From the NCBI GenBank assembly GCA_902760315.1, contig CACWFV010000002.1, positions 61,319 to 125,318 on the forward strand: a stretch of 64,000 nucleotides of DNA, given 5' to 3'. The DNA comes from an uncultured Bacteroidales bacterium (GTDB taxonomy: Bacteria > Bacteroidota > Bacteroidia > Bacteroidales > Bacteroidaceae). The translations under genes were made by a program, and so were the position numbers. A model generated the notes under the pieces. That model worked only from the letters and a program-made list of their open reading frames with translations. It did no database searches and had not been told where the DNA came from. Of the stretch, positions 6,640-15,309 are shown piece after piece; position 1 is the first letter of the stretch, and the number at the start of each line of letters is the position of its first letter.

Positions 6640-9126
6640 ATGAATTATCCGTTGATAAGTGAATATATTGAAGCCATTAAGTCTGCAGAAGATAACTTTG
6701 AGGAACTTAGTTATCTGAGACCCGTTCTGGGTGATGATGGACTGCCTGTGATGACAAGCGGCAACTTTGCTGTGGTCTTTAAGATGAAGGATGAGCGAGA
6801 TGGGAAGTTCTACGCTGTTAAATGTTTCACGAAGGAGCAGGAAGGTAGGGCAGAGGCTTATCGTGAGATTGCCAAAGAATTGAAAGATGTTGATTCACTT
6901 TATCTCGTTTCATTTCGTTATTTGGAGAAGGAGTTGTTTGTGGATACTGATCAGACAGAAGAAACAGAGTTCCCTGTACTATTGATGGATTGGGTCGAAG
7001 GCAAGACGCTTGACAAATATTTGCGTCAGAATCTTGATGACAAGTATGCACTTGAAATGTTGGCCTATCGTTTCAGCCAACTGGCTCAGTGGCTCATTCC
7101 CCAGCCCTTTGCTCATGGCGACCTAAAACCTGACAATATCCTTGTCCGAGAAGATGGTACTCTCGTCCTTGTCGATTACGATGGTATGTATGTCCCAGCA
7201 ATGAAAGGTCAAAAGGCTCGAGAACTTGGCTCGCCCGATTTCCGTCACCCTCTAAGGACAGAAAATGATTTCGATGAACATATTGATGACTTCCCTATTA
7301 TCATTTTACTCTTGACTTATAAGTGCCTATCAGTTGAAAAGGGACAATTAAATGAGGCAGATGTTTTTGATGGAGTTCTCTTTCACGAGTCTGATTACCT
7401 GAATATTTTAGATAGCAAGTCAATACAATCAGTGCTATGCTTTATAAACGATCCTGAGATAGCAAGACTATATGCTGCACTGTTAACGATACTTGCAGAA
7501 AAGGAAATGGATTACAGTCTTTCTTCATTTCTTTTCAAAGATAATTGTCAGGCGCAAGCATTCAATGAAATAAAGCAAAAAGCTCTTTGGGACAAGGGAG
7601 GTAAGTTTTGTTGGTCCTGCTGCTTAAGAAACGGTTTCGGTTGTAAAAAGGATACGAAACATGGAATAGAGATTCTTCGGGAATTAGCTAATGAAGGGGA
7701 TGACAAAGCTCAAAACCAATTAGGTCTTTGCTATGATTATGGTATGGGAATAAAGCAAGACTTTGCGGAAGCAGTATTATGGTACTCTAAAGCTGCAGAT
7801 CAGGGCAATCCATCAGCTCAATTGAATTTAGGTATCTGCTATCATAATGGTGATGGAGTTGCCAAAGACGAAGAAAAAGCATTTGATTATTTCAAAAAAG
7901 CTGCCCAACGAAATAATGCTATGGCTGATTATTATCTAGGAGACTGCTATTTAAATGGAGATGGTATTCAAAGGAATGAAGACGAAGCTTTCAAGTATTA
8001 TCTTAAAGCTGCAGAAAAGGGAAATCCTTTGGCGCAATCATGGCTAATTGACTGTAGTGCTTATGGATATGAACCTCATGAGTACGAGAAGGCAGTTAAG
8101 TGGTATAGAAAAACTGCAGAACTTGGTGATGCTTTGGCTCAATATTGGTTAGGTACCCAATATGACTATAGTTTTCATAGAGAAGCGAACTATGAAGAAG
8201 CTGCAAAATGGTATAAGAAAGCTGCAAATCAATCTTATCCTTTAGCTCAGAGACGGCTTGCTGAGTGTTTTGAAAATGGTGAAGGAGTTCTTAAAAGTGT
8301 TGAGAAGGCAGTAGAATGGTATTTTAAGGCTGCAGAACAAGGAGATAGTTATTCTCAGTATAAAATTGGTGATTTTTACTATTATGGTGATGTCGTTCCA
8401 CAAAGTGACACCAAAGCAGTCGAGTGGTACAAAAAATCTGCCGCGCAAGGATATTCCGAAGCGGAGTACAGCTTGGGAGATTGTTATTATTATGGCATTG
8501 GGGTGTCACAAAGTTATCGAAAGGCAGTTGCATGGTATATTAAAGCATCTGAAAAGGGGAATAAAGATTCATTATTCAAATTAGGTGTATGTTATGAAAA
8601 AGGACGTGGTATTAAGCAAAGTTCCAGGAAAGCTTTTGAATGTTATATGAAATCCGCTTTGAAAGGCAATTCAGATTCTCAATACAATTTAGGAGATTGC
8701 TATTATTTTGGCCGTGGTGTCGAGCAAAGCTATGAAAAAGCTATAGAGTATTATACAAATGCGGCAGAACAATCAGATTCGGATGCTCAAAACAATATTG
8801 GTGTGTGTTATGAATGTGGCTTGGGGGTTCCTCCAAACGGCCAAAAAGCGACAGAATGGTATACAAAAGCAGCAGAGAAAGGTAGTATCTATGCGATGAA
8901 GAATCTAGGATATTGCTATTATTATGGAATTGGAGTTCCATCGAACATCGAAAAAGCTGTACAGTTGTATAAGGAGGCTATTCGTAAAGAAAATATGGAT
9001 GCCATCTTATCTATCGATGATGCTATTTACAATATCTCTGAAAAGGATGCTAAAAATGCAGAAAGATTTTATTCAACTTATGATAAAGGCTCGAAACGCT
9101 TATTAAGCTCAAAAGACATTATTTAG
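6640..9126 (+). CDS. Ser/Thr protein kinase-like protein with twelve Sel1 repeats
   Basis: The 828-residue protein starts with a kinase domain close in both protein and DNA sequence to the 3750 gene: SGNFAVVFKM, AVKCF, HGDLKPDN, VDYDG. The kinase similarity ends near residue 230, after which the proteins diverge. From about residue 357 to 787 there are twelve Sel1-type repeats of about 36 residues (pattern AQ-LG-CY-G-GV--A-WY-KAA), a superhelical scaffold that usually binds proteins. The gene begins 1 nt after the preceding stop. The duplication with an exchanged C-terminal half suggests that different receptor-like modules feed the same kinase activity. All core catalytic residues seem present, so activity is plausible. 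No membrane segment is seen. Confidence 0.82.
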   Translation: MNYPLISEYIEAIKSAEDNFEELSYLRPVLGDDGLPVMTSGNFAVVFKMKDERDGKFYAVKCFTKEQEGRAEAYREIAKELKDVDSLYLVSFRYLEKELFVDTDQTEETEFPVLLMDWVEGKTLDKYLRQNLDDKYALEMLAYRFSQLAQWLIPQPFAHGDLKPDNILVREDGTLVLVDYDGMYVPAMKGQKARELGSPDFRHPLRTENDFDEHIDDFPIIILLLTYKCLSVEKGQLNEADVFDGVLFHESDYLNILDSKSIQSVLCFINDPEIARLYAALLTILAEKEMDYSLSSFLFKDNCQAQAFNEIKQKALWDKGGKFCWSCCLRNGFGCKKDTKHGIEILRELANEGDDKAQNQLGLCYDYGMGIKQDFAEAVLWYSKAADQGNPSAQLNLGICYHNGDGVAKDEEKAFDYFKKAAQRNNAMADYYLGDCYLNGDGIQRNEDEAFKYYLKAAEKGNPLAQSWLIDCSAYGYEPHEYEKAVKWYRKTAELGDALAQYWLGTQYDYSFHREANYEEAAKWYKKAANQSYPLAQRRLAECFENGEGVLKSVEKAVEWYFKAAEQGDSYSQYKIGDFYYYGDVVPQSDTKAVEWYKKSAAQGYSEAEYSLGDCYYYGIGVSQSYRKAVAWYIKASEKGNKDSLFKLGVCYEKGRGIKQSSRKAFECYMKSALKGNSDSQYNLGDCYYFGRGVEQSYEKAIEYYTNAAEQSDSDAQNNIGVCYECGLGVPPNGQKATEWYTKAAEKGSIYAMKNLGYCYYYGIGVPSNIEKAVQLYKEAIRKENMDAILSIDDAIYNISEKDAKNAERFYSTYDKGSKRLLSSKDII

Positions 9127-9197
9127 AACTGTGAACTTTCTTTTTATATTAGTATACATAGAAGTCAGAATTGAGAAATGATGAAGCTTAATAAACT

Positions 9198-12100
9198 ATG
9201 GTGAAATTTAAAATTAACATATTACGGCTATCTCTCATACTATTAGTAATAATAGCAATTATCTCCTGTAATGAGAAAAAGAGATTTGATGGATATCTAT
9301 ATCCTATTCGAGAAAATGGACTATATGGTTTTATTGATTCTGTGGGGAATAAGATTATTGAGCCAGAATTCTTGTGGATGTCAACTTTTCATAATGGTCT
9401 AGCGATGACTGTTGTTGACACCATTTATCGTGTTGTTCCAGATTCAATGGCTTATGAGGTCGGAGAAAGAGATACTATATTAAATGTGTATCGAATGTAT
9501 GCCAAGTATGGGTATATTGACAAGTCTGGCGATTTTGTGATAGAACCTAAGTTTATCAGTTATGTTGACATGTCCGAGATAGGGGATGTAGCAATTGATA
9601 TGGACGACTGCAGCAACGCACTATATAGGAATTCCTTCCGCAATAGACGTGCTATGTTTTACGACACGCTAACTTGGAAAAATGGGTATATTGATACAAA
9701 CGGGGATATAGTTATTCCTCCCAAATATTACTATTCTGAACCTTTTAGCGAAGGATTAGCCGTTGTAAGAGATGTAGTTGCAGAGCCACTTTATACGAAC
9801 AAAGCATGCATAACTCCATCAAAGCTCAGATGTGCTTATTTAGATACACTTGGGAATGCAGTAACAGATTTCAAGTATGAATCTTTAACAAGATTTGGCT
9901 CTGGACGAGGAATAGGCAGTTATAAGAAAATCAAAAGAGAAAATGTTGACATAGCAGACACGACAATTGTCTGGGAAACTTATAGTATACCTCGATTCCT
10001 AATAAATGGGGATGGAAAGGAAATAAAAGAACTCAACTTTAATTATGACTACTATGGGTTTAGTAGAGGTGGTATAAGTGTTGCTTCTGATGGATTCTTC
10101 ATGAGAAGTTTTATAGGCAAAGAGAACATTTCATATTATTATATAGATAATAATGGCAACTTTCTTGAACCACTTAAGGGCTTGTCGGAATATCAACTTG
10201 ATTCTTTAGGGGAATGCAATGATATAATTCAAGTACTACCCGATAATGCCAACATAGCTGCTGCTACATACTTTAATGAAGGGTTCGCAGGAATTTCACC
10301 GGACAAGAAGCATTGGTTTGCTATAGATAAATATCTTTTGATTCATGGTTATGGTGACGAATCCATTTTTGAAGGTTTTCGAGCATTCAACAATGGCTTG
10401 GCTGCTGTTAAAAGAAATGGCAAGTGGGGGTTCATTAATAGGAAAATCAAGGAGCAGATTCCATGCAAGTATGATTCCTGTGGTGTTGTTTATCCATATT
10501 TGGAGGAAGTCTTTGAATATGATATACAAGGAAATGTGAATAGAAAAGCCTATATCAACAGGAAAGATAGTCTTGTATGGGAAAGCCCTTTGTATAATTC
10601 AGAAAAGATAGAGAATCGCTATTCGATAAAGAATTGTAAGGAGTGGGGGAAGTGGACTTATAAATATAATCCCATTATTGAGAACATCAAATACTGGATA
10701 ATAGTGGGATTGGGCATTGTATTGATTATAGCGTTAATTAGCTGGGAGAGCTTTCGCGTAAGTGCTACTAAGAGACATACGGTAATGTCTACAAATGATC
10801 AGTCATTACAAATGCAAGACAATGTTGAAAATAATTCTTCTTCGAATAATATCAGTGTTACTTCCACTGAAACCGAAGAGATCCATTTTTACCCTTCTGT
10901 TCGCCAATATACTGAAACCATTAAATTATCATCAAAATCGCCGGAGGAATTCTTTGATAAATTGAGCAATCTTCGTCCTGTTTTTGACGAGAATGGTGAC
11001 CCTATTATGAGTAATGGTAACTTTGCCGTGGTTTATAAAATGGTTGATGGAAACGGAAAATTCCATGCAATAAGGTGTTTTCATCGGTATCAAGAAAGAA
11101 GGGGACAGAGTTATAAACTGATTTGTGAAGAGTTAAATAAAGTGTCTTCCTCTTATTTGTTGCCTATCAAATATTATGAGAAGGAATTATATATTGATTC
11201 AGTAGAATATCCAGTCTTATTAATGGATTGGGTAGATGGAGTTCCCCTAGACAAGTATCTTCGCGAGATTATTAATGATAATACGAAACTTCGCTCTATA
11301 GCGGTAAAATTCCGTCAACTAGCAATATGGCTGCTAGATCAACCTTTTGCACACGGAGACTTGAAACCCGATAATATTCTTGTAAAAAAGGATGGCTCTC
11401 TTGTTTTAGTTGACTATGATGGTATGTTTGTGCCTGCAATGCAAGGAGAAAGATCGAGGGAAGTAGGAAGTCCAGACTTCAGAAATCCGTCAAGAACAGA
11501 AGATGATTTTGATAAAAATATAGATACTTTCCCAATCATATCTATACTTTTGTCGCTAGAATTGTTGATAGAAAACAAAGATTATCTATCAAAATTTGGT
11601 GCAGAAGATAGGCTTCTATTTTCTGAAGATGATTATAGGAATATAGATAATTCTGTACTATTTAGAATAGCATTGTCATCGTACAATGATGACATTTCTG
11701 AACTTGCAATAAATCTTAAATCGCAACTCTGTACAATTAATGACAATAATATTATACATCTATTAAATCAGAAAGAGATACGTAATAAACAAAAACAAAA
11801 AAATGAAAAAATAGAAAAAAGATTAACTATCTTAATATTATTGTATAATTTATTTATACCACTTGGAGCATACATATATTCTCGTATTATGCCAATAGCG
11901 GATTGGGATCCGTTAGGCGTCTCAATAGGAATATTATGTTCTGCATTCTTTATATATATTGTTATTGTAATAATTGATCTTTTTCGTCCTTACAAAGAAT
12001 CTCACTTGTATATTGATGAAGACTATACAAGTTGGGGCTGTGTTTTTTCGTTATGGAACATATTTATTGCATTAGGATTGTTGTTGAAATCTTTTAAATT

Positions 12101-12356
12101 GGATGAATGGTATATAACATTATTGATAATCATAATTTGGATATGTTTCTTTTATGTTTTAGGTGGAATTACATATGGTGCTTTCGAATTACGCACATGC
12201 ATATACAAAACACCAACAGAAAAAAGAATTGAAATAGAGAAAAAGGAAAAGGAAAAAATACGGACGGCTCTTAGGATAGAAGAACAAAGACAAAAAAAGT
12301 TGCAAGAGAATGAAGTGCAAAGAGAACAAAATAATAATGATGATTTACCATTTTAA
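9198..12356 (+). CDS. membrane receptor-like kinase with extracytoplasmic WG repeats
   Basis: The 1052-residue protein begins with a hydrophobic signal ending IIAIISC (Cys24), which fits either a lipoprotein signal or a signal anchor. Residues about 30-490 hold WG repeats (NGLYGFIDSVGN, KYGYIDKSGDF, NGKWGFINRK). A transmembrane helix follows (about 496-515), then a kinase domain (NGNFAVVYKM near 605; HGDLKPDN from 719; VDYDG with Asp738), then four predicted transmembrane helices (about 876-996) and a charged, coiled-coil-like tail. The simplest topology puts the WG region outside and the kinase inside, like a receptor kinase. Its kinase is more diverged than the other two. The gap to the previous gene is 71 nt with no clear promoter. 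A true lipoprotein with later membrane helices would be unusual; signal-anchor is the alternative. Confidence 0.8.
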   Translation: MVKFKINILRLSLILLVIIAIISCNEKKRFDGYLYPIRENGLYGFIDSVGNKIIEPEFLWMSTFHNGLAMTVVDTIYRVVPDSMAYEVGERDTILNVYRMYAKYGYIDKSGDFVIEPKFISYVDMSEIGDVAIDMDDCSNALYRNSFRNRRAMFYDTLTWKNGYIDTNGDIVIPPKYYYSEPFSEGLAVVRDVVAEPLYTNKACITPSKLRCAYLDTLGNAVTDFKYESLTRFGSGRGIGSYKKIKRENVDIADTTIVWETYSIPRFLINGDGKEIKELNFNYDYYGFSRGGISVASDGFFMRSFIGKENISYYYIDNNGNFLEPLKGLSEYQLDSLGECNDIIQVLPDNANIAAATYFNEGFAGISPDKKHWFAIDKYLLIHGYGDESIFEGFRAFNNGLAAVKRNGKWGFINRKIKEQIPCKYDSCGVVYPYLEEVFEYDIQGNVNRKAYINRKDSLVWESPLYNSEKIENRYSIKNCKEWGKWTYKYNPIIENIKYWIIVGLGIVLIIALISWESFRVSATKRHTVMSTNDQSLQMQDNVENNSSSNNISVTSTETEEIHFYPSVRQYTETIKLSSKSPEEFFDKLSNLRPVFDENGDPIMSNGNFAVVYKMVDGNGKFHAIRCFHRYQERRGQSYKLICEELNKVSSSYLLPIKYYEKELYIDSVEYPVLLMDWVDGVPLDKYLREIINDNTKLRSIAVKFRQLAIWLLDQPFAHGDLKPDNILVKKDGSLVLVDYDGMFVPAMQGERSREVGSPDFRNPSRTEDDFDKNIDTFPIISILLSLELLIENKDYLSKFGAEDRLLFSEDDYRNIDNSVLFRIALSSYNDDISELAINLKSQLCTINDNNIIHLLNQKEIRNKQKQKNEKIEKRLTILILLYNLFIPLGAYIYSRIMPIADWDPLGVSIGILCSAFFIYIVIVIIDLFRPYKESHLYIDEDYTSWGCVFSLWNIFIALGLLLKSFKLDEWYITLLIIIIWICFFYVLGGITYGAFELRTCIYKTPTEKRIEIEKKEKEKIRTALRIEEQRQKKLQENEVQREQNNNDDLPF

Positions 12357-12368
12357 AATAAGAAGACA

Positions 12369-12986
12369 ATGATAATCATTGAATCTAAACGAAAGAAACC
12401 TGCAACGATATTAAAGAAATATCCGGGTGCCATACTGGCGGATGTGACGAGCCAAGCGGATACGAGGTTGAAAGAACTGAGCCCGTTCTATCCCCATTAT
12501 GATATACCAGTGCCTTTCAGCGATGGCTATACTGCTACTTGTGTAGAAGCTATATGGCAAGGACTGAAAGTGTTTGAGGGGTGTGACGTGGATGTCGAGA
12601 TGTTCAAGAATGATACGATGAAGAATATCAAACGAACTGTGCGACGCTTTGGAAAACCATTGGGGCACAGGAAGGGCGTTCACGGAACAGAACTACTTGG
12701 GTATATTGAGGCCAGAAAACATATATATATTCCAACTTATAAGTGGGTGCTGGAGAATAAAGTAGCTTGGATTGTCGAGAAACTTAGAGAGGCAAGTAAA
12801 ACGAAGACAATCGTATTATTGGACTACGATACAAATGCAGATGTGGAGAATGAGAAGAAACCGCTGTCGCACGCATCGTTAATAAAAGCATACGTAGAAG
12901 AAACCTATCCATACGAGAATAGTGAAATAAATGAAAAAGTTATCAAGAGAGACAATATCGTCGAACTTGATTTGTTTAACCAATAA
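12369..12986 (+). CDS. DUF6939 family protein
   Basis: This 205-residue protein matches what I know as DUF6939, including FYPHYDIPVPFSDGYT, VEAIWQGLKVFE, FGKPLGHRKGVHG and YIEARKHIYIPTY. The family has no established function. The order of motifs (a Ser-Pro-Phe start, a Glu-x-x-Trp-Gln-x-x-Lys helix, then a Lys-Arg and GHR segment) is reminiscent of NADAR/YbiA proteins, some of which remove ADP-ribose added by DarT-type enzymes. The next gene here encodes a DarT-like domain, so a role in reversing or guarding that modification is attractive but is inference. The gene begins 12 nt after the receptor kinase gene and ends 12 nt before the ART-VWA gene. Cytoplasmic. Confidence 0.72.
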   Translation: MIIIESKRKKPATILKKYPGAILADVTSQADTRLKELSPFYPHYDIPVPFSDGYTATCVEAIWQGLKVFEGCDVDVEMFKNDTMKNIKRTVRRFGKPLGHRKGVHGTELLGYIEARKHIYIPTYKWVLENKVAWIVEKLREASKTKTIVLLDYDTNADVENEKKPLSHASLIKAYVEETYPYENSEINEKVIKRDNIVELDLFNQ

Positions 12987-12998
12987 AGGGTAATTGCT

Positions 12999-14450
12999 AT
13001 GGAGAAAAAGAGTAATTGGCAAGAGTTCAAAGCAATACTTGACCAACAGGGAATCAAGAAACTCTATCATTTTACGGATAGAGATAATTTGGAATCAATC
13101 ATCAAGAATGGCGGATTGTATTCTTGGGGCGATTGCGAAGATAAGGGAATCAAAATAGCAAAGCCTGGTGGAGGATTACTTTCAAGAGATCTTGATAGAA
13201 AAGACAATCTGCAGCATTATGTGAGAGTAAGTTTTACCACACAGCATCCTATGATGTATGTCGCAATGCAAGACGGACGACTATCGAATCCTGTTATTCT
13301 AGAGATTGACCCTGAGGTGATTTACTGGAATGACAGTAAATATGCGAATGTGAATGCGACAAGAAGTGGCGCTCGCAAAGGTGGTTCCATTGACGACTTC
13401 AAAAGCATCCATTTTCAATCTGTAAAGGCTCGCAAGCATTTTGACCTACCAGACGAAGAGCAGCCATATTTCCAGGCTGAGGTACTAGTAAAGAACTTCA
13501 TTCCATTGGAGTATATCAAGAATATAGGTAACTTTGGTATACCCATTCCTTCTAAGCCTAAGGCTCTGCAAGTCAAAAATCCATATACGGCACAAATTAC
13601 CAGAAACACTCCTACGGCATTTATCTTCTTGATAGATCAGTCCATATCGATGAGTAGAAAATTGTACTATCGAGGCGAGTATATTACTCTTGCTGATGCT
13701 GTGGCAAGAATAGTAAATAATCAGATTTACGAACTCGTTCTACGTTGTATTAAGACCACAGAAGTGAGACATTACTACGATATTGCGGTTATTGGATATG
13801 GTGACGATGCAAACTATGGATGGAAAGGAACATTGGCAGGAAGAGATTTCGTTTCGCCAGAAGAATTGAAGAACAACCCATTCAAGACAATAACTGTCAA
13901 AGAGGAAACGAGAACTCGGAAGGGAGTTGAATTAAAAGAGGTTCATAAAGTGCAATGGATAGAGCCTGTTGCTGCAGGCAAATATACAAGAGGTGACAAG
14001 GCCTTCACAATGGCTAAAAATCTTTTGGATAAATGGATGAAGGAACACCATGATAAAGATTGCTATCCACCCACTATTATTAACATCACCGATGGAGCAT
14101 TTAATGGAATTGTAAATCCACGTGAGGTAAACACGCAATTGGCCAATGAGTTGAAAGCATTATATACTAATGACGGAAACGTACTTCTGTGGAATATTCA
14201 TATTACTCCTGACAGTAAGGAGCAATTGGTATTCCCAATCAGTAAGACAGAGCTGAATAACAATGAAAAATCGGAATGGTTATTTGATATGTCAAGCTTG
14301 CTACCATCAAGATACAATGTACCAATAGGTGATTTACGTGGTGATGCAGAAAATACACGACACGTTGCTATGGCTACAAATACAGACATGTCGACGTTGA
14401 TACAGTTAATGGATATTGGTACACCTACAAATATTAGTCAAAATCAATGA
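12999..14450 (+). CDS. DarT-like ADP-ribosyltransferase domain fused to a VWA domain
   Basis: The 483-residue protein has two parts. Residues about 18-185 resemble DarT (DUF4433), a NAD-dependent ADP-ribosyltransferase that modifies DNA: KLYHFTDRDNLESII near the start, HYVRVSFTTQHPMMY in the middle, and YFQAEVLV, in which Glu161 sits where the catalytic Glu is expected. The residue normally Arg in the middle motif appears to be Gln. Residues about 205-470 are a von Willebrand A domain with a MIDAS motif DQSIS (Asp213) and a later NITDGAFNG. VWA domains often act with kinases and PP2C phosphatases, and the PP2C gene follows with a 4-nt overlap. I infer a regulated ADP-ribosyltransferase whose VWA domain is controlled by phosphorylation. 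Target (DNA, RNA or protein) is unknown. Confidence 0.75.
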   Translation: MEKKSNWQEFKAILDQQGIKKLYHFTDRDNLESIIKNGGLYSWGDCEDKGIKIAKPGGGLLSRDLDRKDNLQHYVRVSFTTQHPMMYVAMQDGRLSNPVILEIDPEVIYWNDSKYANVNATRSGARKGGSIDDFKSIHFQSVKARKHFDLPDEEQPYFQAEVLVKNFIPLEYIKNIGNFGIPIPSKPKALQVKNPYTAQITRNTPTAFIFLIDQSISMSRKLYYRGEYITLADAVARIVNNQIYELVLRCIKTTEVRHYYDIAVIGYGDDANYGWKGTLAGRDFVSPEELKNNPFKTITVKEETRTRKGVELKEVHKVQWIEPVAAGKYTRGDKAFTMAKNLLDKWMKEHHDKDCYPPTIINITDGAFNGIVNPREVNTQLANELKALYTNDGNVLLWNIHITPDSKEQLVFPISKTELNNNEKSEWLFDMSSLLPSRYNVPIGDLRGDAENTRHVAMATNTDMSTLIQLMDIGTPTNISQNQ

Positions 14451-15307
14451 AAGCAAGAAGCGTTTCTATACCAAAATTTGGTGAAAAGACTAATGAAGAT
14501 GCTGCTATCGCCAGAAACGGTCTGATTGCCGTTTCGGACGGCGCAGGTGGAGGTGGCGTGTTTGCTGACCAATGGTCAAGGTACCTTGTAGATAATCTGC
14601 CAGATGAGCCAATTCAAAACTATTCTGAATTTGACAACTGGTTAGATGCCATTTGGGAGAAGTTCTACAATGAACATGAAGAGTTAGCTAAAGCCCAAGG
14701 AGGACTTTTCTTAAACAAATTCTACGATGAAGGCTCTTTTGCCACTTTAGTAGCCGTATGGAAAGTCTCGGAGTCTGAGTGTAGATGGATTAGTTATGGG
14801 GATAGTGTGGCCTTTTGCTATGACAGGGAAAAGGGCGCTTTACAGCATTCCTTTACTGAACTGGCAGATTTTAATAACCCTCCATATCTAATAAACTGCA
14901 AAGATCCCTTGGATGAGAAAGGGTTTAGATGTGGAACATTTAAGACATCAAAGACGACAGTCGTTTTTTGTGCAAGTGATGCATTGTCTCACCTTATCTT
15001 AATGCTGTATGAAACATGGCAACAAACACAGGGATGTCATAAGTACGACAAAGAGATAGAGGAGGCCATCAATGCCCAGACGAGAAATAGTCAATATGTT
15101 AAGTTGGCATTGGGCCTTAGTCCAGATTTTGACGCCAAGATGAAGTATTTCTTAAGGCTATCAAAAAGGGAAGTGGACTTCCAAAGTGGAATGAATAACC
15201 ATAGGGATAAACTTAAACTTGTCGCAAATGACGACTATTCACTGGCTGTGATGGACTACAACGGTAAGGCATTTGATAATTGTATACCGACTCTGGAATT
15301 AGATTAA
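14447..15307 (+). CDS. PP2C-type protein phosphatase
   Basis: The 286-residue protein follows PP2C motif order: KTNEDAAIA (first Asp), AVSDGAGGGG (second Asp), GSFATLVAVW, SYGDSVAFCY, CASDALSHL, and NDDYSLAVMDY at the C-terminus. These supply the acidic residues that bind the two metal ions. PP2C enzymes remove phosphate from Ser and Thr, so it is the natural antagonist of the three kinases upstream. It overlaps the ART-VWA gene by 4 nt (ATGA), and the two products are probably made in fixed ratio. The domain is full length with no extra regions or membrane segments. The kinase/PP2C/VWA set is like the TerY-P triad known from tellurium-resistance-type loci. Confidence 0.82.
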   Translation: MKARSVSIPKFGEKTNEDAAIARNGLIAVSDGAGGGGVFADQWSRYLVDNLPDEPIQNYSEFDNWLDAIWEKFYNEHEELAKAQGGLFLNKFYDEGSFATLVAVWKVSESECRWISYGDSVAFCYDREKGALQHSFTELADFNNPPYLINCKDPLDEKGFRCGTFKTSKTTVVFCASDALSHLILMLYETWQQTQGCHKYDKEIEEAINAQTRNSQYVKLALGLSPDFDAKMKYFLRLSKREVDFQSGMNNHRDKLKLVANDDYSLAVMDYNGKAFDNCIPTLELD

Positions 15308-15309
15308 TT

